Origin: Cryptomeria japonica
Taxonomy: Eukaryota > Streptophyta > Pinopsida > Cupressales > Cupressaceae
NCBI RefSeq assembly: GCF_030272615.1
Contig: NC_081414.1
Coordinates: 3,163,501-3,227,500, forward strand
DNA length: 64,000 nucleotides
Direction: 5' to 3'
In this document: positions 1-11,511 of the stretch, piece by piece
Layout: every line of letters begins with the position of its first letter
How positions within the stretch are numbered: the stretch's first letter is position 1
Program-made: the position numbers and the translations under genes
Notes under the pieces: generated by a model
What the model saw: the letters and a program-made list of their open reading frames with translations, nothing else
Databases searched by the model: none
Told to the model about the DNA's origin: nothing

Positions 1-123
1 AGTGTCAAGGCAAATGTTAACTGATTGATATAACCACACCCGAATGAATCGGTGTCAAGGCAAATGTTAACCGATCAATATAACCACACCCGAATGAATC
101 AGTGTCAAAGCAAATGTTAATAT
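1..123. repeat. 50-bp tandem repeat, about 2.5 copies
   Basis: The motif beginning GTGTCAAGGCAAATGTTAAC recurs at 2, 52 and 102 with a period of 50 bp. Copies differ by a few transitions and the array runs off the left edge, so its full length is unknown. No coding potential is visible. Confidence 0.9.
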
Positions 124-480
124 TATAATCAGATAAACATATTCAGTTCGGAAAGCATAATCAAAACAGAACAAGAGAGATTTATAGGTTAGGAGAGACG
201 TACCTTGCATAAGCTACTAATGCATTAACAATTTCAACAAAAGTAAGCATTGTTTTTATTCTATTAAGGAGAAAACTGCAGTAAAAACATAGATCAATGT
301 GAAGATACTTGAGTGAGAGTTTTATTTCTGCAATGTGTGAAGAAATATAAGAACAACACAAGTTTAGAGAAGAAGTTTTTTCTAGTGTGTGAGGGTGTAA
401 ATTTGCTACTACTACAAATCCTATTGCTATGCAACATTCCAAGGCATTTTATTGTTTTTCATCATAGAACTATCTGAAAA
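124..480. other. No gene seen
   Basis: AT-rich sequence between the tandem repeat and the copia gag relic. The minus-strand open frame here has no recognisable domain and I do not treat it as a gene. Confidence 0.5.
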
Positions 481-1020
481 TGGACACACCTCTAGAAAAT
501 AATAATGGTCACAATTTTCACACATGGAAGGTGAAAATGCAAATGCAATTGATAAACAAAATTTTATGAGGTATAGTTAATGGCACTAAAGTAGTATCCA
601 TAGATGCTAAAACGAAGATTGATTGGGAAAGTAGAGATTAGAAAGCCAAGTCCATCATTGGTCTTGCTCTTTTAGATTTAGAAAAATCATCTAAACAAAT
701 ATATGATGAATTAAATAAGTTGTTTGGAGCAAAAGCAACCAATAATTCTCTTTGAAATTGCAATTATTTAGATTCAACATGGTTGATGATATTACTATGT
801 CTAGCCACATAGCCAATTTGAGAACTCTCATTAAACAACTAGCAAAAATTGGTGTTGCGGTTGATAAAGAATATGCTAAAGCTATTTTGTTGAGTAATTT
901 TCCTTCAAAAATATAACGTTATATTTACTCTTAGTCAAATGCCATCATAAACATTAGAAGATGTGATTTCATATGGGCTCTTATTTAAAAACATTTAATG
1001 CATTCATTTAAAGCATCTCT
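481..1020 (+). pseudogene. Ty1/copia gag fragment (UBN2-like)
   Basis: Translation from the ATG at 481 gives a copia gag-like start (MDTPLENNNG, then HNFHTWKVKM). It continues into the helical gag core with motifs such as SIIGLALLDLE and the FNMVDD...SHIANLRTL segment. Stops interrupt it at several places, for example the TGA after the LINKIL segment and the TAA near 916, and the frame shifts near 755. Only gag is present. The remainder may have been displaced by element C, whose LTR begins at 1204. Family assignment is firm; the lineage is not. Confidence 0.7.
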
Positions 1021-1203
1021 AGTCTTCAAGTAAAGTTATATATTAAATCATTCTAGAGAGCAATCAATAGTGATACGCATTGATTTGGTGCAATAAATAG
1101 ATTAAAGAATTTGTATTTTAGATATCACTAGTCTCCAATTTTTAGGAAATATAGAACAAAAAATAATGCATTAGGAAAAGTTGCAAGACAAAATCATGTA
1201 GAT

Positions 1204-2263
1204 TGTGATGAATACTAAGAGGGGGGTTGAATTAGTATGCCCAAAAACATAACCAAACTCTTAAGTAATTTTACTGCAGACCGGTATAGTAGTTTGAACA
1301 ACAAACCGATTAAAACACAGATAAGCCAAATAGCAAATAAAGCATTCACCCATAGAAGAAAAATCACCATAACACAAGATGTTTTGACACGGTGAGTAAA
1401 ACTCACAAGTCAACTATCTACAGAATAGTAACCAGATCAGTTAAGGTCGTATCGATTAAGACTACCCTGTTAAAGGATTTTAGATCCACAACTGTGAACC
1501 ACCTTGCTAGAGGATTTACAATAGGCTTGACTGGGCCTACTCGGTTAAGGGTTTCAAACTTGTCAAAGAGATTAGTAATCAATGAGTGAAATGATATAGA
1601 AAGTAGCATAGAATGCTTGATTAGATCCTTGACTGCTCCCTGTTACTGCATTGCAGCATTACTTCAATCTTCTATCCTTTGCATGTTCAATCTCTATCGC
1701 ACGATGCTTCTATAATAACTTCTCTCTTCAACACACATACATACACATACACACTTTAAAACCCTAGACATGATGTCCTTAAATAGGAAGTTGATTTCAT
1801 GTCGGTCCAATGAGATTGGATTACAATTTCCTAGGTTCAAATCATGTAGACACATTTGGTAACACGACACAGAAACAATGCCAAAGTGTCGGTGGATGAT
1901 AACTCATCACACTATACAATTTTACCGGTACCGGTTTAACACAGTATATCGATTAACAAACAAAGACTGGTAACTGGAACATAGTGTCCCAATGAAAAAT
2001 ATTAACTGCTGCTAGGGGTCCTCGTTCTGCTTGAGGTCTTTGGTCATGCTTTGACCGGTAAGCATCTTCTACAAAGCACCGATAGTCTTCAATAAACAAA
2101 GACTATACATTCAATGACATATAATACCAGTGTGATCAATAAACACATATTAAAGTGGAGAATAACTCATACATAAAATAAGTGTGTGTCCATCAATGAC
2201 AATCACAACTAAACATGCCAACAACCACCTCAACTAAGTACAAACATTATCAAAATGCCAACA
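1204..2263 (-). repeat. 3' LTR of element C
   Basis: On the minus strand it opens TGTTGGCATTTTG directly after a purine tract (AAAAGGGGGAGAT) and ends near 1204 with ...CACA. The internal ACCGGT motifs, G-tract hairpin near the end, and TG...CA-like borders match the LTRs of elements B and D in layout. The outer end is eroded compared with the TGTTAGG start seen on the plus strand in B and D, so 1204 is approximate. Confidence 0.7.
1212..1238 (-). other. U5 hairpin with G-tract loop, element C
   Basis: Arms ATACTAA (1212-1218) and TTAGTAT (1232-1238) form a perfect 7-bp inverted repeat around a loop with six G on the plus strand. It lies 8 bp from the LTR end. Confidence 0.7.
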
Positions 2264-2756
2264 ATCTCCCCCTTTTGCATTGATGGCAACACATATGAAA
2301 ATTTGACATCTAAGTGCTTCCAAAACAAAAATAGATGTCATAATCAAAATTGTTCCCCCTAAGCATATATACTACTCCCTTTGCCAAAATTATAAGCATG
2401 TTCAAATTCAATGCTACTCCCCATAAAATTTTCATGAATACTACTCCCCCTTTTCCATCAATGACAAAGTAATACAAAATATAGTGGGTTTACCACTCCC
2501 CTGATTTACCAAAATCATATTGCATAACATAAAAATAGAGTATACATTTACGACAATAAAGAGTAAAACTTTTCAAAAATAGATTTAAAGTTTTTCAAAA
2601 AATCCTTCATGTCTATTGACCAGGTATCTAGGAGTGAGGTAGCAATTTCACTCTGAGTCTTCATCTGGAAAGCTAACTCCTCCATGGCATCGATTGTGCT
2701 CAATTCATGTTCAGAAAACACTTCTGAAGAACCGGCAACTTTGGTAATAAAATCAA
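2264..2756 (-). promoter_or_regulatory. Polypurine tract and purine-tract array, element C
   Basis: The tract next to the LTR reads AAAAGGGGGAGAT on the minus strand and is the likely plus-strand primer. Further purine-rich blocks follow at about 2352, 2374, 2412, 2442 and 2496 (plus-strand CTCCCC or TCCCCCT motifs). The rest of the interval has no coding potential. Confidence 0.6.
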
Positions 2757-3410
2757 CTAGAGCTCCTGCAGATCTTGAGTCTGCTTGCAGATCTCCGATT
2801 CAATCCTTGCAATCTGTTGCCGGTGAGTGTGAACAGTCTGCCCATACATTGTGAAGGAACCATATGGTAATTTGAAGTTGCCTATATGTTGCTTTAACTC
2901 CGATTGGAGTTGACTCTTTTTCTTCAAAGCATCATCACAGAATAGATTGGGTTGGTAGATTTTGCTCAATATTTTATGTCCTTCAGCCATTGCCAGATTG
3001 ATATCATCCCTCTGGTGGATCAGTTTGTCTTTGTCTTCATTAAATTGCTTCACCAATGCAACTTTGAGTGCCTTTTCATGCTTTTTCTTTGCAGTGGTAT
3101 GGGCAACATCCTCCAAACATTGTACTTGATCATCCACGATTGTGCAAAGATGTTTTAACTGGGCTAGAGAGGAATCAGTACTGGGGAGGTTAGTACCAGG
3201 AACTAAGTTGGAAAGAGTGTCAACAACAATTTGAATGACATCCTGTTCTTTCTTCCTCCTCAGTTCTTCCAATCTTTCCTGAGCTAGTTGAATACTCCTT
3301 AGTAGCTCATTCTCATCTACCGATTGAGTAAGACAGGCAAGAGTCAAATCATTGTGACCGGTGGGATCAATCTGTTTGGTTTGATCATCGATTGTCTTAA
3401 GAGTCTATCC

Positions 3411-3840
3411 TCATTCCTTTGATTTGTTCTCCTCTTGTTTCCTCTTCTCCCGCTCTTCTTTTTCCTTGTCCTCCTTGTCGGCCTTTTCTTTCTCCTCTTT
3501 CTCCTTCTCCACTTTCTTCTTCTCTTCTTCTTTCTTCCTCTCTTCTTCCTTCTTCTCTTCTTCCTTCTCTTGTGCTCTCTTCTTCTTTCTTCTCCGCTCT
3601 CTTCTTCTCTTCTTTTTCCTTTTCCGCTCTCTCTTTGTCTTCTTTTTCTTTCTCCGCTTTCTCCTTGTCTTCTTTTTCTTGCTCTGCTCTTTCTTTCTCC
3701 TGTTTCTCTTTCTCTTGTTTTTCTTTCTCTTTTTTCTCTTTCTCCTATTTCTCTTTCTCTTGTTTCTCTTTTGCCGCTTTCTCATCTTTTTCTTTCTCCA
3801 CTCTCTCCTCTTCAGCTTTCTCCTTCTCTAGAGTGGTGTC
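3411..3840 (-). repeat. Polypurine/polypyrimidine tract encoding a Glu/Lys repeat
   Basis: For about 430 bp the minus strand is almost pure purine (GAGAAAGA-type words). In one frame it encodes short degenerate units such as AEKEKEDKE. The long Ser/Leu/Phe frames on the plus strand and the Arg/Lys-only frame on the minus strand are by-products of this composition. It sits inside the element C ORF. Confidence 0.8.
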
Positions 3841-4402
3841 CTCAACATCTAGTGCATCAACATCAATGGGGTCATTTTGTTCTTCTATTCTTTCACCCTG
3901 ACTATTGAAAACTTCATCTGGTTTGGATGTAGATAGGTCAGGCTCTTGCTCAGCCTGCTGATTTGCTTCAGATACCTTCTACATCTTGACAGTTGCTTTA
4001 GCCTGTAGATGGGTGTCTTTTTCCACCTCAGAGACTTTACCTGCAAGTATTTGAAGTCTTCTTCTTCTCATGAAAAAGATTCCTTTGAACTTATCAATAA
4101 TCTCAAACAATTCTAAATTTGAGGCATCTGGAAAATATTGGGCAAAAATTTTCTCCCTGATTTTTTGTTCATTTTCAATGGCAATGCGCCATTTTTTGTC
4201 CAAAGAATCATACAAAGATTCAGAAGTAACCGATTTAATATCGGTAGGTGACCGATCATTATCACATAAATATTTAATAAGTTCTTGTTCAACGTCCTCC
4301 TTTTCACTGTCATTGAAACCATCAAAATATTCTTTTAAACCATCAAGAACTTTCCTTCTAATATTCTTTATGGTCCTTTGACAATGTGTCATAGGCCTGT
4401 AA

Positions 4403-4404
<2 letters not shown>

Positions 4405-4452
<48 letters not shown>
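4405..4452. repeat. (TA)n microsatellite
   Basis: About 24 uninterrupted TA units inside the element C ORF. On the minus strand it is flanked by a donor-like GTAATG (about 4487) and an acceptor-like TTCTTACAG (about 4398), so it may lie in a short intron. Confidence 0.9.
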
Positions 4453-4455
<3 letters not shown>

Positions 4456-5844
4456 ACCGGTGCAGAGGTTGCAGGGAACATTACCGATTGTCTTCGTCTT
4501 CTTACTTGGTTGCCTTGTCTTCTTCATTTCTACCTCTGGTTCAGTGTCTTCTGAATCCGGTGTGTTATTCCTGGTTTTTCTCTTCCTTTCAAATACCTTT
4601 GGTGGAATGGCCTCCGGTTTCTTTTTGGCAGGTGACCTCTTGGTCACTTTAGGACTAGCATCATATACAACCGGTGTCGATGCCGATGGCACAACTTTCC
4701 TCTTCTGCTTTGGTACTTCAATAGGTTTGATCCTCTCTAAGTAAGTACCAGTCCTCTTCTTCTTTGGATCAAGTGGTGAACCAAGTAGGGTAGAGGCATA
4801 CCCTATGAGTATATCATTTACCACTTCATAGCCCATAGGCTCAACTTCATCTTGTCTAGGCTCAACTGCTTCTATTATGCAATGATCCACTTTGATTGTG
4901 AAACAGATATCATCTTCATACTTTTTAACCAGATCACCTGATATTCTTATTCTCCGATTCATCTTCAATTTGAACTCATCAAAATACCTGTTCATAGTCT
5001 CCGGATAAGAAGATCCCACTGCTTCTAGACTCTCCTTGATTTATCTTGAAACCGGTAGGTCACTTGACCTTTGAACATCACCGACTCCAGGAAAATACCC
5101 TTGAAAATTAAAAAATAACCCGACAAGTAGTTGACCGAACTTAAACCTTAGTGCCTTGTCCTCTTGGATGGATTTCAGATTCTCCATGAGTTGTTTTTGC
5201 ATGCAGGTACATAAGTCATATTCTGCATCTTCCTTGATCATTCGATAAGCAACATGCACTGCACTTGTAGGAACAGAGTTCATTCTACTGACATAAAATA
5301 CTCTATACTTGATCACCATGCATGCATACTTTACCAAGTTATCTCTTATGGTGTTTACAATCATTGCCTGCTAATCGCTCACAGAACTGGTGAGCTCTAT
5401 CACTTTGACTTTTGTGATCTTGCGAAGAACAGGGATTTCTCCAACATTGCAGAAACCAGTCATGATATGGATTACCTCTGATGTGATATCATGGGTTCAC
5501 TCAAGATACATCTTGTCACCATGAACCCTACTAAGAATGATCCTTATATGATCTTCTATGAATTCCTCGAGAAAATATACTACATTGTGGAATTTCTTCT
5601 TCTCAATCACATTGTACTCTGGTTTTATCTTCTTATCTTCTCCATAGAATGAACTCAACTGGGAGTGAATCACTAGAGACCCTAGGTCTTCTAGTTTGCA
5701 ATCAATACAACCAAAAACATCCCCTTCGACAATGACTCTGACAAGAATTTGAGATAGGGCATTATATTTCACCTTCTTCCTAAGAAACTTGGATGACTCC
5801 TCAAGTTCGGTAGAACTAGAAGGAATTTTGGATGTAGAGGCCAT

Positions 5845-6224
5845 GTCTAAATAATTTCGAATGATGAGGGGATTCGACGAAAAATACCTTTTCACTCCGA
5901 ACTAGGGTTCATCGATGTCAAATTTGAACTAGGGTTCGCCGATGTCGAGCACAACACACTTCTCCAAAAGCTTGTTTTACCACTCTGACCTCCACTCTGG
6001 ATAACTTGAAATGGCTGCAAAATCTTGTGCTAGATTTATTTCTAGATTCTTTCGAATGCAAAATGAATCGCTCTTGTTGCGCTGCTCAAGCTAGAAACAA
6101 ATTTCTTCGAAAAGTATATAAGTAAAAATGACAACAAGAGTCACTTTTAAACATGCTCCTACCTACCATAATAAATGCATCACCAATAAGGTACAAACTC
6201 TAACTTTACCACTTCATTTCTTTT
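5845..6224. other. Element C 5' flank, no gene
   Basis: Sequence upstream of the ORF start in element C, ending where element B's LTR begins. No domain or primer-binding site is visible. Confidence 0.5.
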
Positions 6225-6668
6225 TGTTAGGTCCCAGAGACAACTAAGAGGGGGGGGGGGGGGGGGGGGGGGGGTTAATCAGTTGTCAAACAAATTCAAA
6301 CCAAAAACAACTTAACCAACTTAATGCTTAATACCGGTATACCAGTCTAATATGTCGATAGACAGTTTTAACAGTTGATTGCAATACCGGTAAGGATTGA
6401 TGCATGAAACAAAAGGACACAACACATAACACCAAAATTTGTACGTGGAAACCCTGTAAGGGGAAAAACCACGGTGGGAAACCTTACCCACAATCAGATG
6501 ATACTACTGCAGATAGTAAGTGTATACAAATGGGGTCTGCACATGCAAAAAGGCCAAGCACCTAGAGCTCACTACTCAATCACAAAATAGGAGTCACACT
6601 GACTACAATTGGATGGTTAAATCCAATAAGAATGTACTGCTCAAATTTGCATCTTTCTATGCTAGATT
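6225..6668 (-). repeat. 3' LTR of element B, U5-side half
   Basis: It begins TGTTAGGTCCC on the plus strand and contains a run of 25 G (6250-6274). It stops at AGATT where element A is inserted. The last bases before the break align with the D-family LTR around 20412-20437, which is how the two halves were matched. Confidence 0.8.
6239..6287 (-). other. U5 hairpin with G-tract loop, element B
   Basis: Arms GACAACT (6239-6245) and AGTTGTC (6281-6287) are perfectly complementary over 7 bp and enclose a 25-base G run. The hairpin is 14 bp from the LTR end. Confidence 0.75.
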
Positions 6669-7118
6669 TGTTAGGGTTTCAAGCAGATCCAAAGCAAATA
6701 TGAACTAACAATTATATGCAAATTTAAATTAAAAAGATAAAGAAATAAAATAGGACACAGATAACACAGAGATTTAACGTGGTTCACCCAGAATGGGTTA
6801 CGTCCACCATACACAGTCGTCCAATCTTTCTTATTATCCAGCAAAAATAGTACATCAACCTTACAATGCCTTAAGCATCTCAACCGCTTATAACATGCGT
6901 TTTTAGGGCAACAAACAAAGTCGGCCTTTTTAGGGTTTTATTACAATGTCGGTTTTCATCAACAAAAAAATGGCAAAAAAAATTTCTTGGGGGCTGCTGC
7001 CCCCAAACCCCCGCAGTAGGCTTCACCTGCTTTCTCGGGGCCCAGCCCGGCCCCAAACCCCAGCAAGAATACATGTTGAGTGTATAGTACTTTGCTGATC
7101 AGTCGCCACATATCAACA
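6669..7118 (-). repeat. 3' LTR of element A
   Basis: On the plus strand it reads TGTTAGGGTTTCAAG ... TATCAACA. It matches the 11152-11511 copy except for scattered substitutions and about 90 extra GC-rich bases at 6972-7062, absent from the other LTR. Confidence 0.9.
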
Positions 7119-7214
7119 CTCTCCCACTTGGAGACTGATACTAGATGACACCACTGTACTTGCAGCATCCGCTGGATAAAACACTAGGACTGGACTGGTA
7201 TAATTTCACAATTA

Positions 7215-10200
7215 TCAATCAAGAAGACCAACAAAAACTGATGAAGAAATCAGCTTCTCCTGTGGAACTGCCTTCGTGAACATATCGGCAAGATTCTCAC
7301 TTGTGTGAATCTTCTCGAGCCGTAACTGACCCTCCTCCAAAATAGTCTGGATGAAGTGGTACTTGAGCTGAATGTGCTTTGTCTTTGAATGAAAAGCAGA
7401 GTTCTTCGCAAGATGAATGGAACTCTGGCTATCAGTATACAATGGGCTATCCTCTTGTGTCTGACCCAATTCCTCCAGAAAACATTGCAACCAAATCATC
7501 TCCTTGCTAGCTTCTGTAGCAGCAAAATTGCTCAGCTTCAGTGGTTGAAAGTGCGACAACCTTTTGCAGCCTAGAAATCCAATTGACTACAGTTCCCCCT
7601 ATAGTAAAAACATACCCTGTAGTACTCCTCCGTGAATCAATATCACCCGCTAGATCAGAGTCAACAAATCCATTTAGAGCGCATTAGATCCTTTGAAACA
7701 TAATGCCTTCATAGTAGTTCCTTTCAAATACCGAAGAATCCATTTCACAGCATTCCAATGTTCCATACCTGGATTACTCATAAACCTACTCACAACTCCC
7801 ACTGCATGTACAATATCTGGCCTTGTGCAAACCATTACATACATCAGACTGCCAACATCTGATGAATATAGGATGTTAGACATTTTATTTACCTCTTCCT
7901 GTGCCTTTGGGCACATCTCCTTAGTCAATTTGAAATGACTAGCCAAAGGTGTACTGACTGCTTTTGCATCTTGCGTGTTAAATCTTTTCAACACCTTCTT
8001 TATATACTCACTTTGGGACAAATTCAAGGTTCTATTTTTCCTATCCCGTGTAATCCTCATATCGAGAATTTGCTTAGCTGCACCCAAATCCTTCATAGAA
8101 AATGTCCTGGCTAATTTATGTTTAAGATCATTTATGTGTTGCATGTTAGACCCAACAACAACCATGTCATCAACATAAAGCAACGGGGGTACTATAACTG
8201 CCATTATACAATCTCTTAAAATATACACAATGATCAGAATGACATCTATGATAACCAAGTTCAACCATGAAACTGTCAAATTTTAAATACCATTGTCGGG
8301 GTGCTTGCTTTAGGCCATACAAACTTTTCTTCAACCTGCACACCAAGTTCTCCTTACCTTTGACCTCATATCCCTATGGTTGCAACATGTAAATTTCCTC
8401 CTCCAAATCTCCATGGAGAAAAGCTGTTTTGACATCTAATTGTTCAAGATGTAAATTGTCTGCAGCCACAAGACTAAGTACAGTTCTAATTGAAGTCATT
8501 TTTACAACTGGAGAAAATATTTCATCATAATCTATTCCCTTTTTCTGTGCAAAACCTTTTACCACAAGTCTGGCCTTATATCTTTTCTGACCTCCTTCCT
8601 CCTCCTTCAGCCGATAAACCCATTTGTTAGGCAAGGCTCTTTTTTCTGCAGGTAAAGGACTAAGTCCCAAGTCTTATTTTTCATCAAGGAGTCCATCTCC
8701 TCTTTCATGCTTAGCTCCCACTGTTGTTTGGCATCTACCTGCATTGCTTCTTCATATTCTTCTGGTTCACCAGAATCAGTTAATAATATCGAATAAAAAG
8801 AAGGAGAAAATCTTTCGGGGGTCTACTTGACCTCGTAGAACATCTAACACTTGTAGGAGTTTGTGGGACAATCTGTTGTTGCTGAGCATCAGGTACCTGT
8901 GGCATTTCATTTTCAGGAATCTCATCCAACACCACATATTCTTGTTTGTCCTGTTCATGCTTCTTTTCCTGCATTTGTTCTTTATACATAACCTTCTCAT
9001 TGAATATAACATCTCTACTTCTAATTATTTTCTTATTTTCAAAATCCCATAACCAATAGCCAAAAGATTGGTTCTGTTTTCTTTATCAACATGGACAAAA
9101 GCTTCACAACCAAAGGTTTTCAGAAAAGAATAATTTACCTTTTTACCAGTCCATGCCTCCTCTGGAATACCACCATCCAAAGGGGTTGAAGGTCCTCTAT
9201 TTATCAAATAGACAACATTATGTACAACATCTGCCCAAAAATGTAAGGGTAATCCAGCATGAAATCTCATGCTCCTCGTGCATTCCATGATAGTCCTATT
9301 CATTCTCTCTGATAAACCATTTTCCTGTGGAGATCCTGGAACTATCTTCTGCTTTCGTATCCCATTTAAGGAGCAGTAATCTTCAAATGCTTTGCTACAA
9401 TACTCACCTCCATTATCCGATCTGAGACACTTCAACTTTTTTCCTGTCTCATTCTCAACCAAAGCTTTCCATTTCTTAAAAGTTTCAAAAACATCTAATT
9501 TTTGTTTTAGGAAATATACCCATGTTTTTCTGGTTGAGTCATCAATAAAAATAACATAATAACAAGAGCCACCAAGAGATGATACTTGAGCCGGTCCCCA
9601 TACATCTGAATGTACAAGCTCTAACTTCTCACTCTTCTTCTCTTTCCCAACCTTGAGAAATCTGACTCTTTTATGTTTACCATAAACACGGGTTTCACAT
9701 AACTCTAAATCAATCTTCTTTAGTCCTAGAAATAGATTTTTGGAGTGAAGGGTTTTCATCCCTTTCTCACTCATGTGCCCAAACCTATGGTGCCACATTA
9801 TCGAATCTGTTCTTGCAACATCTATTGTTGTTGTCCCTGCAATAACATTATCTATAGCAGCTAGGGTAGAGTAAGTGTTACCCATACACAGATATAATGT
9901 GCCTACCTTCACACCTTTAGCTAATACTAATGATCCTTTAGTGACCTTCTAGATACTGTCTGAGAAGGTAACTATGCAACCTTCACTACCTAGTTGCCCT
10001 GTAGAAATTAAATTTCTTCTTAAATTAGGAACATGTCTTACCTCCTGCAGAAACCAGTCATTTCCATTCTGCAACTTGATCTTTATCTTTCCTTTTCCAA
10101 CAATTTGATAGGGCTCATCATCACCCAAATATACCTGTCCAAAATCACCTTGAACATAATTTAGAAAATATTTTATATGGGGTGTAGCATGAAATGAAGC

Positions 10201-11091
10201 CCCAGAATCTATTACCCAGGAATCATTAACATTATCCAAACAGAAGATTAAAGCATCTTGTAAAGTATTACTTGCAATATTAGCTTCCTTACTGTCATTT
10301 TCATTTTTGTCTCCTTCTTTGTTTTTCTCAGACCAACAATCTTTCTTTAGATGACCAGGCTTTCCGCAGTATCAGCAATCTTTCTTTCCTCTAGATTGAG
10401 AGCGTCCTTTCTTTGACTTCCCTCATGACTTCTCATTCCCAGGGCCTTTTCCTATTTCCTTTGATCTTCCTTTGTTCTCCACATTCAAAACACTACCCGA
10501 TGATATTGGAGTCTCACCTGTGCTTTTCCTTCGCATTTCCTCGCTTAGGATAACACCAACAATATCATCAACTACCAAAATATTTTTACCAGAGACAGAG
10601 TTACTTACAGCCATAACCAAGCTATTCCAGCTTTTTGGCAAAGAACATAAAATCAAGAGAGCCCTAACCTCTTCTGCCAAAGTAATATTTACCGAAGACA
10701 ATTGATTGGTAATTGTATTAAATTCATTTAAGTGTTCTGCTACAGATCCTCCCTCACCCATTTTCAAATTAAATAAACGCTTCATAAGAAATATCTTATT
10801 CGAAGTCGAGGGTTTCTCATACAACTTAGCCAATGTCGCCATCAAATTTACAGTCATTTTTTCTTCTGTTATATTGAATGCTACAGATGGTGCAAGGCAC
10901 AATCAAATGGATCCTAGTGCCTTTCTATCTAAAATGTCCCACTCTTCATCTGACATTGTGGTCGCTTTCTTTAACTTTCCTTCCAATGGCCGCCACAAAT
11001 CCTTTTGATACAGGTAATCCTCCATCTACATTTTCCATAACTGGTAATTTTGGTCGTTAAACTTTTCGACCTTGAATTTGGAATCCTTCAT
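7215..11091 (-). pseudogene. Copia gag-pol polyprotein of element A, broken
   Basis: The chain starts at the ATG at 11091 (MKDSKFKVEKFND). Gag reaches about 10423, a CCHC knuckle is at about 10350 (CGKPGHLKKDC), and the protease motif WVIDSGASFHAT is at about 10210. Integrase (9025-9912) shows the HHCC zinc region (WHHRFGHMSEKGM), LRSDNGGEY and GLSERMNRT. RT (7674-8670) keeps YVDDMVVVGS, and RNase H/tail lies at 7215-7559. It resembles the TNT 1-94 (Tork-like) type. Stops occur in gag (TAG just before 11025, TGA near 10902), and the frame changes near 9.0, 8.7 and 8.3 kb, so it cannot make a full polyprotein. Catalytic residues that are readable look intact. Confidence 0.88.
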
Positions 11092-11137
11092 TGCTCCCAC
11101 TCAAATCTGAAAGTCCTGCCAATTTACAGAAAACCTC

Positions 11138-11149
11138 ACTCTGATACCA
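11138..11149 (-). promoter_or_regulatory. Primer-binding site, element A
   Basis: The minus strand reads TGGTATCAGAGT, complementary to the initiator-Met tRNA 3' end with one mismatch at the last base. It lies two bases inside the 5' LTR. Confidence 0.85.
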
Positions 11150-11151
11150 AT

Positions 11152-11511
11152 TGTTAGGGTTTCAAGCAGATCCGAAGCAAATATGAACTAACAATTATAT
11201 GCAAATTTAAATACAAAAGATAAAGAAATAAAACAGGACACAGATAACACAGAGATTTAACATGGTTCACCCAAAATGGGTTATGTCCACCATACACAGC
11301 CGTCCAATCTTTCTTATTATCCAGCAAAAATAATACATCAACCTTACAATACCTTAAGCATCTCAGCCGCTTATAACATGCATTTTTAGGGCAACAAACA
11401 GAGTCGGCCTTTTTAGGGTTTTATTACAATGTTGGTTTTCATCAACAAAAAAATGACAAGAATATGTGTTGAGTGTGCAGTACTTTGCTGATTAGTCGCC
11501 ACATATCAATA
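11152..11511 (-). repeat. 5' LTR of element A
   Basis: 360-bp copy of the 6669-7118 LTR without its GC-rich insert. The outer end is ...TATCAATA, where the partner has ...TATCAACA, a terminal point change. Confidence 0.9.

Larger units (their letters stand above)
2757..5844 (-). pseudogene. Long non-pol ORF of element C (ORF2-like), broken
   Basis: A chain of minus-strand frames begins at the ATG at 5844 (MASTSKIPSS) and runs to 2757, roughly 1,000 codons. Three blocks match element D's ORF2: an N-terminal block ending IRIILSRVHGD; a middle block (RRIRISGDLVKKYEDDICF) equal to D's KKRVRLSQKIVDKYKDDICF; and a C-terminal block around FNDSEKEDVEQELIKYL. A very charged Glu/Lys repeat (3.4-3.8 kb) and a coiled-coil-like tail follow. 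The frame is kept from 5844 to 3979 except for stops and an intron-like TA-rich gap at about 4400-4487; it changes near 3.8 kb. I recognise no enzyme motif. The context and a homolog in a second LTR element make it an element-encoded protein of unknown role. Confidence 0.65.
1204..6224 (-). mobile_element. LTR element C, partial (3' LTR plus internal ORF)
   Basis: Minus-strand LTR retroelement. Its 3' LTR lies at 1204-2263, preceded (in element orientation) by a polypurine tract at about 2264-2275 and a long ORF at 2757-5844. No integrase or reverse transcriptase is visible. The upstream part, including gag, primer-binding site and 5' LTR, is missing because element B's LTR begins at 6225. 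The internal ORF is homologous to the second ORF of element D (34.0-37.0 kb), so C and D belong to one non-autonomous group. No target-site duplication can be tested because one end is lost. Confidence 0.75.
6669..11511 (-). mobile_element. Complete copia element A, nested in element B's LTR
   Basis: Minus-strand element with LTRs at 6669-7118 and 11152-11511, a primer-binding site at 11138-11149, a purine tract at 7119-7130 and a gag-pol relic between. Flanks are AGATT (6664-6668) and GGATT (11512-11516), a 5-bp target duplication with one mismatch. Across the insertion the host sequence resumes as the interrupted LTR of element B. Domain order gag, protease, integrase, RT, RNase H is that of Ty1/copia. 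Confidence 0.9.

Noticed and set aside
3411..3908. Long Ser/Leu/Phe-rich frames on the plus strand and an Arg/Lys-only frame on the minus strand
   Set aside because: They follow from the purine/pyrimidine tract; only one minus frame keeps continuity with the element C ORF.
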